Source: JAHDCJ01 sp039028895
GTDB lineage: Bacteria; Bacteroidota; Bacteroidia; Chitinophagales; Saprospiraceae
DNA: 64,000 bases
Assembly: GCA_039028895.1 (NCBI GenBank)
Contig: JBCCHF010000012.1
Span: forward strand, 62,001-126,000
Reading direction: 5' to 3'
Under the pieces are notes generated by a model. The model searched no databases and had not been told where the DNA came from. It saw nothing but the letters and a program-made list of their open reading frames with translations. A program made the position numbers and the translations under genes. Shown piece by piece: positions 27,001 through 35,268 of the stretch (its first letter is position 1; each line of letters opens with the position of its first letter).

Positions 27001-27719
27001 CACCAAGCCAAATAATTGCTATCGTTAGCCAATATCACCCAGTATTTTGTAATGGTGAAAGTACTGGAGCAGGAATAATTTCTACTTCCGGCGGTACACC
27101 TCCTTACGTCTATCTATGGGATAATGGCGAAGTAACCAACCCTGCCACCAATCTGAATGCAGGCACTCATTCAGTTACAGCTTTTGACAATAACGGTTGT
27201 TTTGTATCAGCAAGTGTGGATATCACAGAACCACTCCCCCTCGAAGTTAATTTAACCTCAACGAACCCGATAAATAACGACGGAATAGCAACTGCATTCA
27301 TCTTCGGTGGCACACAACCATACACCTATCTATGGAATATCGGTGCCACAACAGGAGAAATAACAGGGCTAGGCTCTGGACAATACAGCGTAACCGTAAC
27401 TGACGCATCTGGCTGTACAGCTACCGATGTTACCAGCCTGATCAATGTTGGCGTAGAAGAAATACCTGGCTTACAAAACTTCAACCTCTACCCCAATCCC
27501 GGCTCAGGCCTTTTTCTCCTTCAACTAGCATTCGAACAACAAAAGGAACTGGAAATATCAATTTACAATATCATTGGGCAACAATTATTTTCCTTACGGG
27601 AAAATGCCCTCCAGCTAAATCGCGAGATTGATCTTACCACTCAAAGTGATGGCGTTTATTTGCTGGTGATCAAAACCAGGGAAGGCACCTTCACTGAGCG
27701 ATTGGTGAAAACAAAATAA
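24024..27719 (+). CDS. Multidomain surface protein: choice-of-anchor L, P-domain, FN3, SprB repeats, type-A T9SS domain
   Basis: 1231 residues. Signal peptide 1-29 (ends SSSAFGQ). Choice-of-anchor L domain about 35-270 (LTTGHVNDASGPN, DFVFGSEEYDEFV). Calx-beta-like stretch about 275-370. Proprotein-convertase P-domain about 405-555 (ICIDITHPWLGDVDLYMKMP, NGTWTLIVGDDSNG). Fibronectin type III about 605-685. Six SprB-like repeats about 692-1138, the last one short and lacking the first Cys. C-terminal type-A sorting domain about 1145-1231 (FNLYPNPGSGLFLLQL...GVYLLVIKTREGTFTERLV). Probably an adhesin or matrix component on the surface. The mix of SprB repeats with a type-A rather than type-B signal contrasts with the larger protein at 899-7846. 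Confidence 0.88.
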   Translation: MKVLQFPPAYRTGLLLSIVILLSSSAFGQLEIIPNQFPFFNSPEEIMETYFEGFGADVTSITYIGDSVAVALFDGAMSNIGLDQGIILTTGHVNDASGPNLNGNKSFANSGGSDNDLENLINPYDNTQDACVFEIDFIPFGDQLKFDFVFGSEEYDEFVCLFNDVFGFFITGPGFPTPTNIALVPGTSDPISVNTINNGGNGCPPTNVQYYINNIGGTTVEYDAFTTVLNAEATVVPCMPYTIKLAIADVNDEVWDSAVFLKAYSFNSNVAEVSEVNFASDNTIKEGCSDSGFELKLFEPAQSDVTIPITLQGDAQNSIDLLQVPNSVTIPMGQDSIFVPLIPIEDGVIESPENLSVMFTLAACFTDTLELMILDNSEVNPQISDQTILPGDTVAVDITNSILTPSQVSYQNNTSQPLPDQTNLTSTIDVNFPELENIDSGVDIRICIDITHPWLGDVDLYMKMPSGHLFNLSTDNGVSGDNYSQTCFTTDATTAIQGLGSANAPFTGDWLPEYDWSALYGLPANGTWTLIVGDDSNGFEGTFNSWSLELSFNNSSIAWSPANAVSCTDCPNPKFFPDTDTEYFLEIDDPYGCAKADTFMIMAPAVLAAPVVACNLTTDNSITFGWLPVSGAMAYEVKVDNGPWQSPSPGPTSHTVTGLVPMTSYTIAVRALDGNGGSSQPTHQSCLTVIENFSYDLDSAFNIACHGEATGAFYFSASGGIPPYSFELNGTTNNDGDFTGLPAGVYSFSISDSNGATFTGALGLSEPNELSFSTTNFTEENCNNCDGSAFALPIGGTQPYTYLWSNGTSDGGINNLCAGLYTLTVTDSNACQATTSFNISSQNTLSIDNIFANGTLCFGESSGQASVSVSSGTQPYTFAWSSGSSTNIATGLNGGLHIVTVSDLAGCQQTAEVFITQPSALTSSASEDASINCFGDSDGQATVFSTGGILPYTYIWDNGQIYQTATGLTAGTHTVTTTDGNLCTAVATVEITSPSQIIAIVSQYHPVFCNGESTGAGIISTSGGTPPYVYLWDNGEVTNPATNLNAGTHSVTAFDNNGCFVSASVDITEPLPLEVNLTSTNPINNDGIATAFIFGGTQPYTYLWNIGATTGEITGLGSGQYSVTVTDASGCTATDVTSLINVGVEEIPGLQNFNLYPNPGSGLFLLQLAFEQQKELEISIYNIIGQQLFSLRENALQLNREIDLTTQSDGVYLLVIKTREGTFTERLVKTK
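26100..27440 (+). repeat. Array of six SprB-type coding repeats
   Basis: In-frame repeats of about 75 codons in the 1231-residue surface protein, same consensus as the array at 2010-7310 (CFG...DG.A....GGT.PYTYLW.NG...G...TVTD..GC). Unit 6 is degenerate at its start. Confidence 0.8.
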
Positions 27720-27777
27720 TTTGAACAAATTTGCAGCATCTCCCTGAAGCTTATTTTTCATATATCTAGATTTAAAA

Positions 27778-28602
27778 ATGCTATACCACCAAATAGAAAT
27801 CGCCGTAAACTACATCCGAGAAATAACAGATTTTGAACCGAGGGAAGGCATTATCCTTGGAACAGGGCTAGGCAACCTGGCAGAAGAGATTGAAGTCGTC
27901 GCAAAAATCACCTACACTGATATCCCCAATTTCCCGGAGTCTACCGTCCAGAGTCATAAAGGCGAACTGATCTTTGGTCACCTTGCCGGAAAAAAGGTAG
28001 TGGCCATGGCAGGAAGGTTTCATTATTACGAAGGGTGGACCATGCAGCAGGTGACTTTCCCGGTAAGGGTCATGAAATTTCTGGGCATCAAACGATTGTT
28101 CATTTCTAATGTCTCAGGCTCAGTCAATGCTGAATTCCTGATGGGAGATATCGTTTTAGTGCGGGATCACATCAACCTTCAGCCAGAAAATCCCTTGAGA
28201 GGAGTTAATGACGAACGACTAGGCCCCCGCTTCCCTGATATGTCTCATACCTATGATCGCTCAATGATCATCAAAGCATTGGAAATTGCGAAAGAGAACA
28301 ACATCAGGGCACATACCGGCGTGTACCTGGCACTACAAGGGCCAAACCTCGAAACCCCTTCAGAGTATATGTTCATTAATCGCATTGGAGCAGACCTAGT
28401 AGGCATGTCAACTGTCCCTGAAGTTATTGTGGCAAAGCATATGGGCCTAAAGGTATTTGTCATTTCCGTTGTTTCAAACCAGTGTTATCCGCCTGAAGTC
28501 ATCAGTGAAGTTACGGTTGAAGAGGTCATTGAAGTAGCTCGTGAAGCAGAGCCGAAGATGACATTGATTGTTAAAGGCTTACTAAATACCCCTTCTTTTT
28601 GA
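27778..28602 (+). CDS. Purine-nucleoside phosphorylase (PNP/MTAP family)
   Basis: Splits purine nucleosides with phosphate into base and ribose-1-phosphate (salvage). 274 residues, trimeric PNP type. Motifs: GIILGTGLGNLAEEI (phosphate site), GRFHYYEGWTMQQVTFPVRV, LALQGPNLETPSEYMFI and GADLVGMSTVPEVIVAKHMG. Two small departures: the usual TNAAGG is SNVSGS, and the late base-binding segment reads VVSNQCYPP where many PNPs have TNKAAG-like wording; Asn remains in both. It stands 58 bp after the SprB-repeat gene with a TAGATTTA sequence just before the start. Confidence 0.9.
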   Translation: MLYHQIEIAVNYIREITDFEPREGIILGTGLGNLAEEIEVVAKITYTDIPNFPESTVQSHKGELIFGHLAGKKVVAMAGRFHYYEGWTMQQVTFPVRVMKFLGIKRLFISNVSGSVNAEFLMGDIVLVRDHINLQPENPLRGVNDERLGPRFPDMSHTYDRSMIIKALEIAKENNIRAHTGVYLALQGPNLETPSEYMFINRIGADLVGMSTVPEVIVAKHMGLKVFVISVVSNQCYPPEVISEVTVEEVIEVAREAEPKMTLIVKGLLNTPSF

Positions 28603-28660
28603 AACTTTGTTAATTTTATCAAAACTTCAACAGTTAGTTATTGGTGAAAAGACAATAATT

Positions 28661-28748
28661 TTCACCGCAAAGATCTCAGAGATACCCAAAGAACAAAATC
28701 AATTAAATGCTCTGTGACCCTTTGAGATATACTTAGCGTAACTCTGCT
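28661..28748. repeat. Degenerate CAAAG-type inverted repeat element (copy 1)
   Basis: Left side TTCACCGCAAAGATCTCAGAG...CCAAAGAAC and right side CTCTGTGACCCTTTGAGATATACTTAGCGTAACTC look like the decayed arms of the dispersed element whose better copy is at 34428-34544 (arms built from GCAAAG units). It fills most of the gap before the TMTC-like gene. Pairing is only partial. Confidence 0.5.
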
Positions 28749-28797
28749 ATAAAGAAATCGAATTACCCAATCGCTAAGTCGTATAAAGGTTAAAACA

Positions 28798-30888
28798 ATG
28801 GCCAAACGTAAAAAACCATCATCCAAACCTCGTCCCAAAAAGGGAAAACCTTCTGAATCAAAGGCAAAAGCCCTTGACCAGCCTATCGGTTTTTGGACAA
28901 ATAAAAAGCTGCACCTGATTGGCATCTTTGTCTTTGCATTTGTCCTGTATGGAAACACGCTTTTCAATGGTTACACACAAGATGATTCTATTGTCATCAT
29001 TGAAAATGATTTTACCACGCAAGGGCTGGCAGGTATTCCTGACATCCTTTCAAAAGACACTTTTCACGGATTTTTCGGTACCAAGAAAGGACTTGTGGCA
29101 GGAGGGAGATATCGGCCATTTTCCCTGGTGACATTCGCTTTCGAATACCAGTTTTTCGGGCCCAGTCCGTTTGTGGGTCACCTCGGCAATATCATTTATT
29201 ATGGCCTTACCGGAATTGTACTCTACCTTCTGCTCCATCTCTTGCTAAATCCTTTAAGTAAACCAGGCTCAGCCTTTCCCTGGTTGATTGCATTAGGCGC
29301 CACTGCCCTGTTTATGGCTCATCCCATTCATACTGAGGCTGTGGCCAATATCAAGGGGCGAGATGAAATATTTGCACTTTTAGGAAGTCTTGCAGCCCTG
29401 TATTTCATACTCCGGGCATTCCTTGAAGACGACAACAAATGGTACTACCTATCAGGGGTAATCTTCTTTTTAGCATTATTGTCAAAAGAAAACACCATTA
29501 CATTTTTGGCGATCGTGCCATTGGCTTTTTACTTCTTTACCAAAGCCAATTCATCCCAAATTCTAAAATATACTGCACCATTTCTAATTGCGTCAGTAGT
29601 CTTTATCGGCATTCGAACTTCAGTATTAGGTGGTTTTTCTGTTGGCGACACGCCGATGGAACTCATGAACAACCCGTATCTCAAACTCGAAGGCAACACC
29701 TACATTCCTTTTACACCTTCTGAGAAGTTGTCTACCATTACCTACACAATGGGCAAATACATACAGTTGCTTGTAGCCCCGGTTACCCTGACGCACGACT
29801 ACTACCCAAAACATGTAGACCTGATGCCTTGGACAGACTGGAAAGTCTTGCTCAGCCTGGTGTTTTACCTGGGTCTGATCGGGTTTATGATCATGAAATT
29901 CAATGCCGATAGACTCCTGGTATTCGGTATCTTTTTCTTCCTGGCTACGCTTTCGATTGTCTCGAATGTTGTTTTTCCGATTGGGGTCCATATGTCAGAG
30001 CGGTTTATGTACATGCCCTCTGTCGGATTTGCACTCGTAGTAGCCGTTTTATTATATCGTTTAGGCCTGCGACTTGGTGCCATTGATGCGGTGAAATCTA
30101 TTGGCACCTTCAAGGTGCCAATGGCGATTTTAGGTGTCTTTCTAATCCTGTTTACGATGAAAACAATCCATCGCAACATGGCATGGAAGGACAACTATAC
30201 CCTGTTTACCACAGATGTTGCGACCTCTGCCAACAGTGCTAAATTACAAAATGCCGTGGGTGGCGAAATAATCGCGAAAGCCATCGAAGCCAAGAACGAA
30301 GCACTCAGAAGCCTGACTCCTCCAGTGGCCCCAAACGTGGAAGCCAATATCAACAACACGTTTATGGCCCAGGTAGAAACGGCTGTACCACATCTGAAAA
30401 AAGCGGCAGAGATCCATCCCACATATGCCAACCCTTATCTGCAATTAGGAAATGCTCACAATTACCTCAAGCGATTTGATGAGGCTTTCCAGTATTACAA
30501 TATTGCGTTAACCTACAAAAACCCTTATACTGAGGCTACCCAAAACATTGGGGTAACCCATAAAGATGCCGGCGAATATTACGGAAAGGTGTTACAGGAC
30601 TTTAACAAGGCAATTTATCACCTCAACGAGGCGTTAAAATATGACACCAACGACAAAGGCGAGATTAACAACTATCTCGCACTATGTTACGCCTCCATGG
30701 GACAGGTCGACAAGGCCATCCCCATTATGGAATCCCTCGTTCAGCTTGATCCCAAAAATCATACAAGGATGTCTAACCTGGCAGCCATGTACAACCAGCG
30801 ATTTAGTATAACACAAGACCCCAATGACCAGGCGAAGGCTCAACAATATCTTCAACAGGCTCAACAGGTAAAGGCCGCTGGCAACTAG
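28798..30888 (+). CDS. TMTC-like O-mannosyltransferase: GT-C membrane domain plus C-terminal TPRs
   Basis: 696 residues. A Lys/Pro-rich cytoplasmic start (1-30) is followed by about 11 membrane helices (about 40-460) and then TPRs (about 520-690). The membrane part has the marks of TMTC1-4-type enzymes: an acidic DD pair in the first large loop (NGYTQDDSIVII), GRYRPFSLVTFAFEY, AHPIHTEAVANIKGRDE, LLSKENTITF, and MSERFMYMPSVGF. In animals these enzymes move mannose from a lipid carrier onto cadherins; bacterial relatives are annotated as tetratricopeptide membrane proteins of unknown acceptor. Here an exported glycosylation role is inferred; T9SS cargo in Bacteroidota is often glycosylated. Next gene 61 bp downstream. 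Confidence 0.78.
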   Translation: MAKRKKPSSKPRPKKGKPSESKAKALDQPIGFWTNKKLHLIGIFVFAFVLYGNTLFNGYTQDDSIVIIENDFTTQGLAGIPDILSKDTFHGFFGTKKGLVAGGRYRPFSLVTFAFEYQFFGPSPFVGHLGNIIYYGLTGIVLYLLLHLLLNPLSKPGSAFPWLIALGATALFMAHPIHTEAVANIKGRDEIFALLGSLAALYFILRAFLEDDNKWYYLSGVIFFLALLSKENTITFLAIVPLAFYFFTKANSSQILKYTAPFLIASVVFIGIRTSVLGGFSVGDTPMELMNNPYLKLEGNTYIPFTPSEKLSTITYTMGKYIQLLVAPVTLTHDYYPKHVDLMPWTDWKVLLSLVFYLGLIGFMIMKFNADRLLVFGIFFFLATLSIVSNVVFPIGVHMSERFMYMPSVGFALVVAVLLYRLGLRLGAIDAVKSIGTFKVPMAILGVFLILFTMKTIHRNMAWKDNYTLFTTDVATSANSAKLQNAVGGEIIAKAIEAKNEALRSLTPPVAPNVEANINNTFMAQVETAVPHLKKAAEIHPTYANPYLQLGNAHNYLKRFDEAFQYYNIALTYKNPYTEATQNIGVTHKDAGEYYGKVLQDFNKAIYHLNEALKYDTNDKGEINNYLALCYASMGQVDKAIPIMESLVQLDPKNHTRMSNLAAMYNQRFSITQDPNDQAKAQQYLQQAQQVKAAGN

Positions 30889-30949
30889 GCCCAAAAAAGA
30901 CAGTATTATTTTTTCAATTTTCAGATATATCATTAAAAATCCGAACTTC

Positions 30950-33883
30950 ATGCGTATTCCGCTGGTAGCAGGCTTACTCGTCACCCTAATTTATTTTCCA
31001 CTAGGAGAAAATCGTTCAGCACTTTACAGAATGGAGGATCCGCAAAAAGCAGTTCTTGAACAGGCTTGGGTCGACTCTGTCTATAACGCCTTGTCCGAAG
31101 ACGAACGAATTGCCCAATTGATGATGGTCAGAGCACATTCGAACCTGGGAGAAGACCATATCAAGAAAGTCACCGACCTTGTGGAAACCCATAAAGTAGG
31201 CGGCCTCTGTTTTTACCAGGGCACACCCGAAAAACAAGCTGAACTGACCAACCTCTATCAATCCAAAGCCAATGTGCCATTACTGATCTCTATCGACGCA
31301 GAATGGGGCCTGGGCATGCGCATGAAAGCCTCAACCATCAGCTTTCCCCGACAACTGATGCTGGGCGCAATCCAGGACAATCGATTGATCTACAATTTTG
31401 GGAAAGAGGTGGGCAGGCAATGCCGCAAACTAGGGATTCACATCAATTTCGCTCCTGTTGTAGATGTCAATAACAATCCTGACAACCCGGTGATCAATGA
31501 GCGCTCATTTGGCGAAGACCGATACAATGTGACCTCCAAAAGTTATATGTATGCCATGGGCATGCAAGACAATGGTTTGATAGCTTGCGCCAAACATTTT
31601 CCCGGACACGGGGATACTGACACAGATTCTCACTTTGCCCTACCTGTCATCAACCATGACCAGCAAAGACTGGACAGTATCGAGCTTTACCCATTTAGGG
31701 TATTGGCCCAACATGGGTTGGGTAGCATGATGATGGGTCATCTTTTCATCCCTGCACTCGATAGTACCAAGGATCTGCCCTCTTCTCTATCAAGAAAAAT
31801 AGTTACTGGAATTCTCCAGGAAGAATTGGATTATGACGGCCTTGTGATTACCGACGGACTCGGCATGAAAGGAGCTTCAGGGCACTCCGGTCCGGGTCAA
31901 CTGGAACTTAGGGCACTCATCGCTGGAAACGACATTCTGCTTAACCCTCAAGATGTCCCCGCAGCCATGAGAACCATTAAAAGAGGATTGATCTCAGGTT
32001 ACCTGATTGCTGAAGAATTCGAACAAAAAGTTAAAAAAGTACTTCGGGCCAAATACACAATGGGCTTAAACAACTTCACCCCTATTGATCCTGCAACAAT
32101 AAGAGAAGTCGTCAATGACCCAAATGCACTGGCATTGAAAGAGCATCTTGTCAGAAATGCATTGACCCTTGTCAGGAATGAAGATCGCTTGCTACCAATT
32201 TTTCAACTGGAAGGCAAAAAAATGGCATCGTTATCTATTGGTAGTACCGTACTCACCGATTTTCAAAAAACGCTCGGCCTGTATCACAGCATCAAACATG
32301 TAAATACTAAAAAGGATATTTCTTCCAGTGCTTCAAAATCCTTATTAAATCAGTTAAAGGATTATGATACCGTATTTGTCGGGTTGCACGATATGAAAAG
32401 TTCATCATCATCCAATTTTGGCGTTACTGCATCAACCATCACTTTTCTTGAGCAATTGAGAGTCGAAACGAATGTGGTACTGGTTGTCTTTGGCAACCCT
32501 TACAGCCTCCACAATTTCGATAATTTCAGCTGTGTGCTTCAGGCCTATAACGAAGACAATATGACCCAGAAAATGAGCGCACAAGCCATTTTCGGTGCAT
32601 TCGGACTTAGTGGCAAGTTGCCGATTACCGCATCCCCTATCAGCACTTTTAACACCGGTATAGAAACCAAGGCTGTAGACCGACTCCAATATGCGGTCCC
32701 AGAATCAGCGGGTCTTGACTCTCGTACCTTGAAAAAAATCGACGATATCGCCAATGAAGCGGTCAATATCAAAGCTACACCCGGGTTGCAAGTCATTGTT
32801 GCGAAAGATGGTAAAGTCGTCCACAACAAGGCTTATGGTTATCACACATACGCAAAGAAAAGAACAGTAAGAGAAAACGATATTTTCGACCTGGCTTCGG
32901 TGACCAAAATCGCTGCAACCACCATCTCGATCATAAAACTCCAGGATGAAGGGAAATTGAGCATTTTTGAGCCAATCGGCAAATACCTGCCTATCTTGAA
33001 AGGATCAAACAAGGAAAACCTGAAGATCAGGGATGTCATGGCCCACCGGGCAGGGTTAAAAGCTTGGATACCGTTTTACGAAGAAACACTCACCAAAAGC
33101 AAACGTCCTGACCCGAAGATCTATCGCACTCAAAAAAGTGGTGACTTTAATGTCAGGGTAGCTGAAAAACTCTACATGCATAAGTCTTATGTTGATTCGA
33201 TCTGGACGAAGATCATTGACTCGGAATTGCGCTCCAGCACAGATTACAAATACAGTGACCTGGGCTTTTATATGCTAAGCATGGTGGTTTCCGAGATTAC
33301 AGGAATACCCTTTGAGGAATATGTTCAAACTACATTCTACAAACCGCTTGGATTAACAACTGCTACTTTCAATCCGTTGGATCAGTTCTCTAAAAACAGA
33401 ATTATTCCTTCAGAAAGAGATGATTATTTCCGCTATGAAACGCTCCGTGGATATGTTCATGACATGGGTGCAGGCATGCTTGGTGGTGTAAGTGGCCATG
33501 CAGGATTATTTGCCAATGGTAATGATGTTGCTGTCATCATGCAAATGCTACTCAATGAAGGTACTTATGGTGGTATTCAGTTTTTCAGGCCCGAAACACT
33601 CCAGCTTTTCAACACCCGACATGAGCGCGACACAAGAAGAGGTATTGGTTTTGATATGTACCAAACCAATCCGAATAAGAGTCCGAATATTTCTACGAAA
33701 AGCTCAGTGAAAACCTTTGGCCACCTTGGCTTTACAGGAATAGGGGCCTGGGCAGATCCTGATAACGAGGTGATTTACATCTTTCTCTCAAATCGCACTT
33801 ACCCTTCAATGGATAACTGGAAATTAAACAAGGAAGATATCCGACCAAGGATTCAGGATGTGATTTACGAGGCGATGCGTTAA
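30950..33883 (+). CDS. GH3 beta-N-acetylhexosaminidase fused to class-C beta-lactamase-like serine hydrolase
   Basis: 977 residues with a weak signal peptide (1-24). N-terminal GH3 domain (about 35-380) of the NagZ type: KHFPGHGDTDTDSH holds the Asp-His dyad, and VITDGLGMKGA (about residue 300) the nucleophile Asp. A GH3 C-terminal-type domain follows (about 400-570). The second enzyme (about 590-977) is a serine beta-lactamase/esterase fold with SVTK (about 651-654) as the S-x-x-K motif, YSD near 768 in place of YxN, and HLGFTG near 923 in place of the KTG/HTG element. Together these suggest a periplasmic peptidoglycan-recycling or cell-wall enzyme cutting GlcNAc-anhydroMurNAc or similar bonds. 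The fusion is known in Bacteroidota. Its stop overlaps the convergent gene by 4 bp. Confidence 0.88.
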   Translation: MRIPLVAGLLVTLIYFPLGENRSALYRMEDPQKAVLEQAWVDSVYNALSEDERIAQLMMVRAHSNLGEDHIKKVTDLVETHKVGGLCFYQGTPEKQAELTNLYQSKANVPLLISIDAEWGLGMRMKASTISFPRQLMLGAIQDNRLIYNFGKEVGRQCRKLGIHINFAPVVDVNNNPDNPVINERSFGEDRYNVTSKSYMYAMGMQDNGLIACAKHFPGHGDTDTDSHFALPVINHDQQRLDSIELYPFRVLAQHGLGSMMMGHLFIPALDSTKDLPSSLSRKIVTGILQEELDYDGLVITDGLGMKGASGHSGPGQLELRALIAGNDILLNPQDVPAAMRTIKRGLISGYLIAEEFEQKVKKVLRAKYTMGLNNFTPIDPATIREVVNDPNALALKEHLVRNALTLVRNEDRLLPIFQLEGKKMASLSIGSTVLTDFQKTLGLYHSIKHVNTKKDISSSASKSLLNQLKDYDTVFVGLHDMKSSSSSNFGVTASTITFLEQLRVETNVVLVVFGNPYSLHNFDNFSCVLQAYNEDNMTQKMSAQAIFGAFGLSGKLPITASPISTFNTGIETKAVDRLQYAVPESAGLDSRTLKKIDDIANEAVNIKATPGLQVIVAKDGKVVHNKAYGYHTYAKKRTVRENDIFDLASVTKIAATTISIIKLQDEGKLSIFEPIGKYLPILKGSNKENLKIRDVMAHRAGLKAWIPFYEETLTKSKRPDPKIYRTQKSGDFNVRVAEKLYMHKSYVDSIWTKIIDSELRSSTDYKYSDLGFYMLSMVVSEITGIPFEEYVQTTFYKPLGLTTATFNPLDQFSKNRIIPSERDDYFRYETLRGYVHDMGAGMLGGVSGHAGLFANGNDVAVIMQMLLNEGTYGGIQFFRPETLQLFNTRHERDTRRGIGFDMYQTNPNKSPNISTKSSVKTFGHLGFTGIGAWADPDNEVIYIFLSNRTYPSMDNWKLNKEDIRPRIQDVIYEAMR

Positions 33884-34401
33884 GACAGTCGGGGAACAGT
33901 AAATGGTTTTTCGTGTTTCCACATTCGCCACAAAATGTAAACAGGCATCAGAAACCACGAAGCATTAGCGAATAAAACGATCCCTAGTGCTGGTGTTGGG
34001 TGTGTACCCCAAATTTCCTCACCAAGGATAATCGTAACATTCGTCATCATAACCGAAGCGTAAATGATGCTTGGTATTCTGATCCAGTTTTTCCCTTTTG
34101 TGTATGCCCAAATGGCAAAAATGTAGAAGGGCCCGAAGAATAACTGGTCAATCCAGATCGTCATTTTCCACCACATGGGTCGCTCCATTAAAACCGGGTC
34201 GAAATTACTTCCCCACCAATGTACCGCATCAATAATAAAGCGCGGTGGCCAAAGTGGATAATCAAAGTCGTAAGGATCAGCAATCACCAATTGTTCGAGA
34301 TCTATCATGTACGTTATGACCAGGATATTCAACCAGAAAAATCCGAGAATGGGCCAGTCGACCTTGCGCTGACGTAGAGGAATAGAAGTAAAGGTAGACA
34401 T
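33880..34401 (-). CDS. EXPERA-domain membrane protein, TMEM97/sigma-2 receptor-like
   Basis: About 173 residues with four predicted membrane helices. It lines up well with human TMEM97: ITYMIDLEQ matches TLFMDLQ, SNFDPVLMERPMWWK matches KEFKDPLLQEPPAWFK, and FYIFAIWAYTKGKNWIRIPSIIY matches the third and fourth segments. The two ligand-binding aspartates of TMEM97 (Asp29 and Asp56) correspond to Asp34 and Asp68 here. The wider EXPERA family includes EBP, the sterol delta8-delta7 isomerase. The start at 34399-34401 is preferred to the longer frame from 34434, which would run into a repeat element. Convergent with the GH3 fusion; the two stop codons share TTAA. Biochemical function is not shown. 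Confidence 0.78.
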   Translation of the reverse strand: MSTFTSIPLRQRKVDWPILGFFWLNILVITYMIDLEQLVIADPYDFDYPLWPPRFIIDAVHWWGSNFDPVLMERPMWWKMTIWIDQLFFGPFYIFAIWAYTKGKNWIRIPSIIYASVMMTNVTIILGEEIWGTHPTPALGIVLFANASWFLMPVYILWRMWKHEKPFTVPRLS

Positions 34402-34427
34402 TTGAAAATATGGTTTTTGGATTGTTT

Positions 34428-34544
34428 CTCGCAAAGGCGCGAAGGAGACGCAAAGTGCGCAAAATCAATTTTAATAACAATAAATTGGTTGAACCAATTT
34501 ATCTAAAATAGAAATCTTTGCGTTCGCTTTGCGATCTTTGCGTG
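34428..34544. repeat. CAAAG-type inverted repeat element (copy 2)
   Basis: A 28-base left arm (34428-34455, CTCGCAAAGGCGCGAAGG...) pairs with a 29-base right arm (34516-34544) with few mismatches and one gap. The AT-rich centre holds a second perfect inverted repeat, ATAAATTGGTT-g-AACCAATTTAT (34480-34502). It lies between the EXPERA gene and the LOG gene. It resembles widespread intergenic GCAAAG repeats in many bacteria, some of which flank GxxExxY protein genes; no such gene is here. Confidence 0.7.
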
Positions 34545-34565
34545 AAATAATCAAACCACTACCTT

Positions 34566-35147
34566 ATGATAAATGCCGTTACTGTCTATTGTGCCTCAAG
34601 TCCAAACATTGATCAGCACTACTTTGATGCTGCATCTCAACTAGCAGAAATCCTGGTAAAGAACAATGTTACCATCGTTTATGGTGGTGGTTCCACAGGA
34701 CTTATGGGCCAGGTTGCTGACACGGCAATCCAACATAAAGGTCATGTCATTGGCATTATCCCCGAATTCATGGAAAAAATCGAATGGGGCCATAATGGCA
34801 TTTCAGAATTAAGAATTGTGGGTGACATGCACGAACGAAAAAAGAAAATGGCGGATGCTGTAGATGCAGTCATCGCACTCCCAGGCGGTTGTGGAACCAT
34901 GGAAGAACTCCTCGAAGTCATTACCTGGAAGCGATTGGGCATTTTCACCAAGCCAATCATCATAATTAACACCAAAGGCTATTACGAGCCGCTTATCGCA
35001 ATGCTGAAAAAATCGATTGAGGAAAAGTTCATGGGTGGCAGACACAAAGGCATGTGGAAAGTCATCAACACCCCTGAGATGATTATGGAAGCCATAGAAC
35101 AATCAGAACCCTGGGATAAAGACGCCATAAAGTTTGCCAAGGACTAA
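34566..35147 (+). CDS. LOG family protein (TIGR00730), putative nucleoside-5'-monophosphate phosphoribohydrolase
   Basis: 193 residues, Rossmann-like. It has the two family hallmarks, YGGGSTGLMGQVAD and PGGCGTMEEL (the PGGxGTxxE active-site motif), plus MHERKKKMADAVDA. Known members hydrolyse cytokinin nucleotides or AMP-like substrates to free base and ribose-5-phosphate; the substrate here is not predictable. It has a short polar C-terminal tail. It begins just after the CAAAG repeat element, so its promoter must lie within or before that element. Confidence 0.9.
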   Translation: MINAVTVYCASSPNIDQHYFDAASQLAEILVKNNVTIVYGGGSTGLMGQVADTAIQHKGHVIGIIPEFMEKIEWGHNGISELRIVGDMHERKKKMADAVDAVIALPGGCGTMEELLEVITWKRLGIFTKPIIIINTKGYYEPLIAMLKKSIEEKFMGGRHKGMWKVINTPEMIMEAIEQSEPWDKDAIKFAKD

Positions 35148-35268
35148 CCAGGGATATACTTTAATCCCATATAATTTTTCCGTCATAATACATCAGGATA
35201 TTTGCTTTTTTTCTAATTCCATTTTAACTTTAAGAACAACCCGAGGTCCAATAAACCCCAAATTAATC

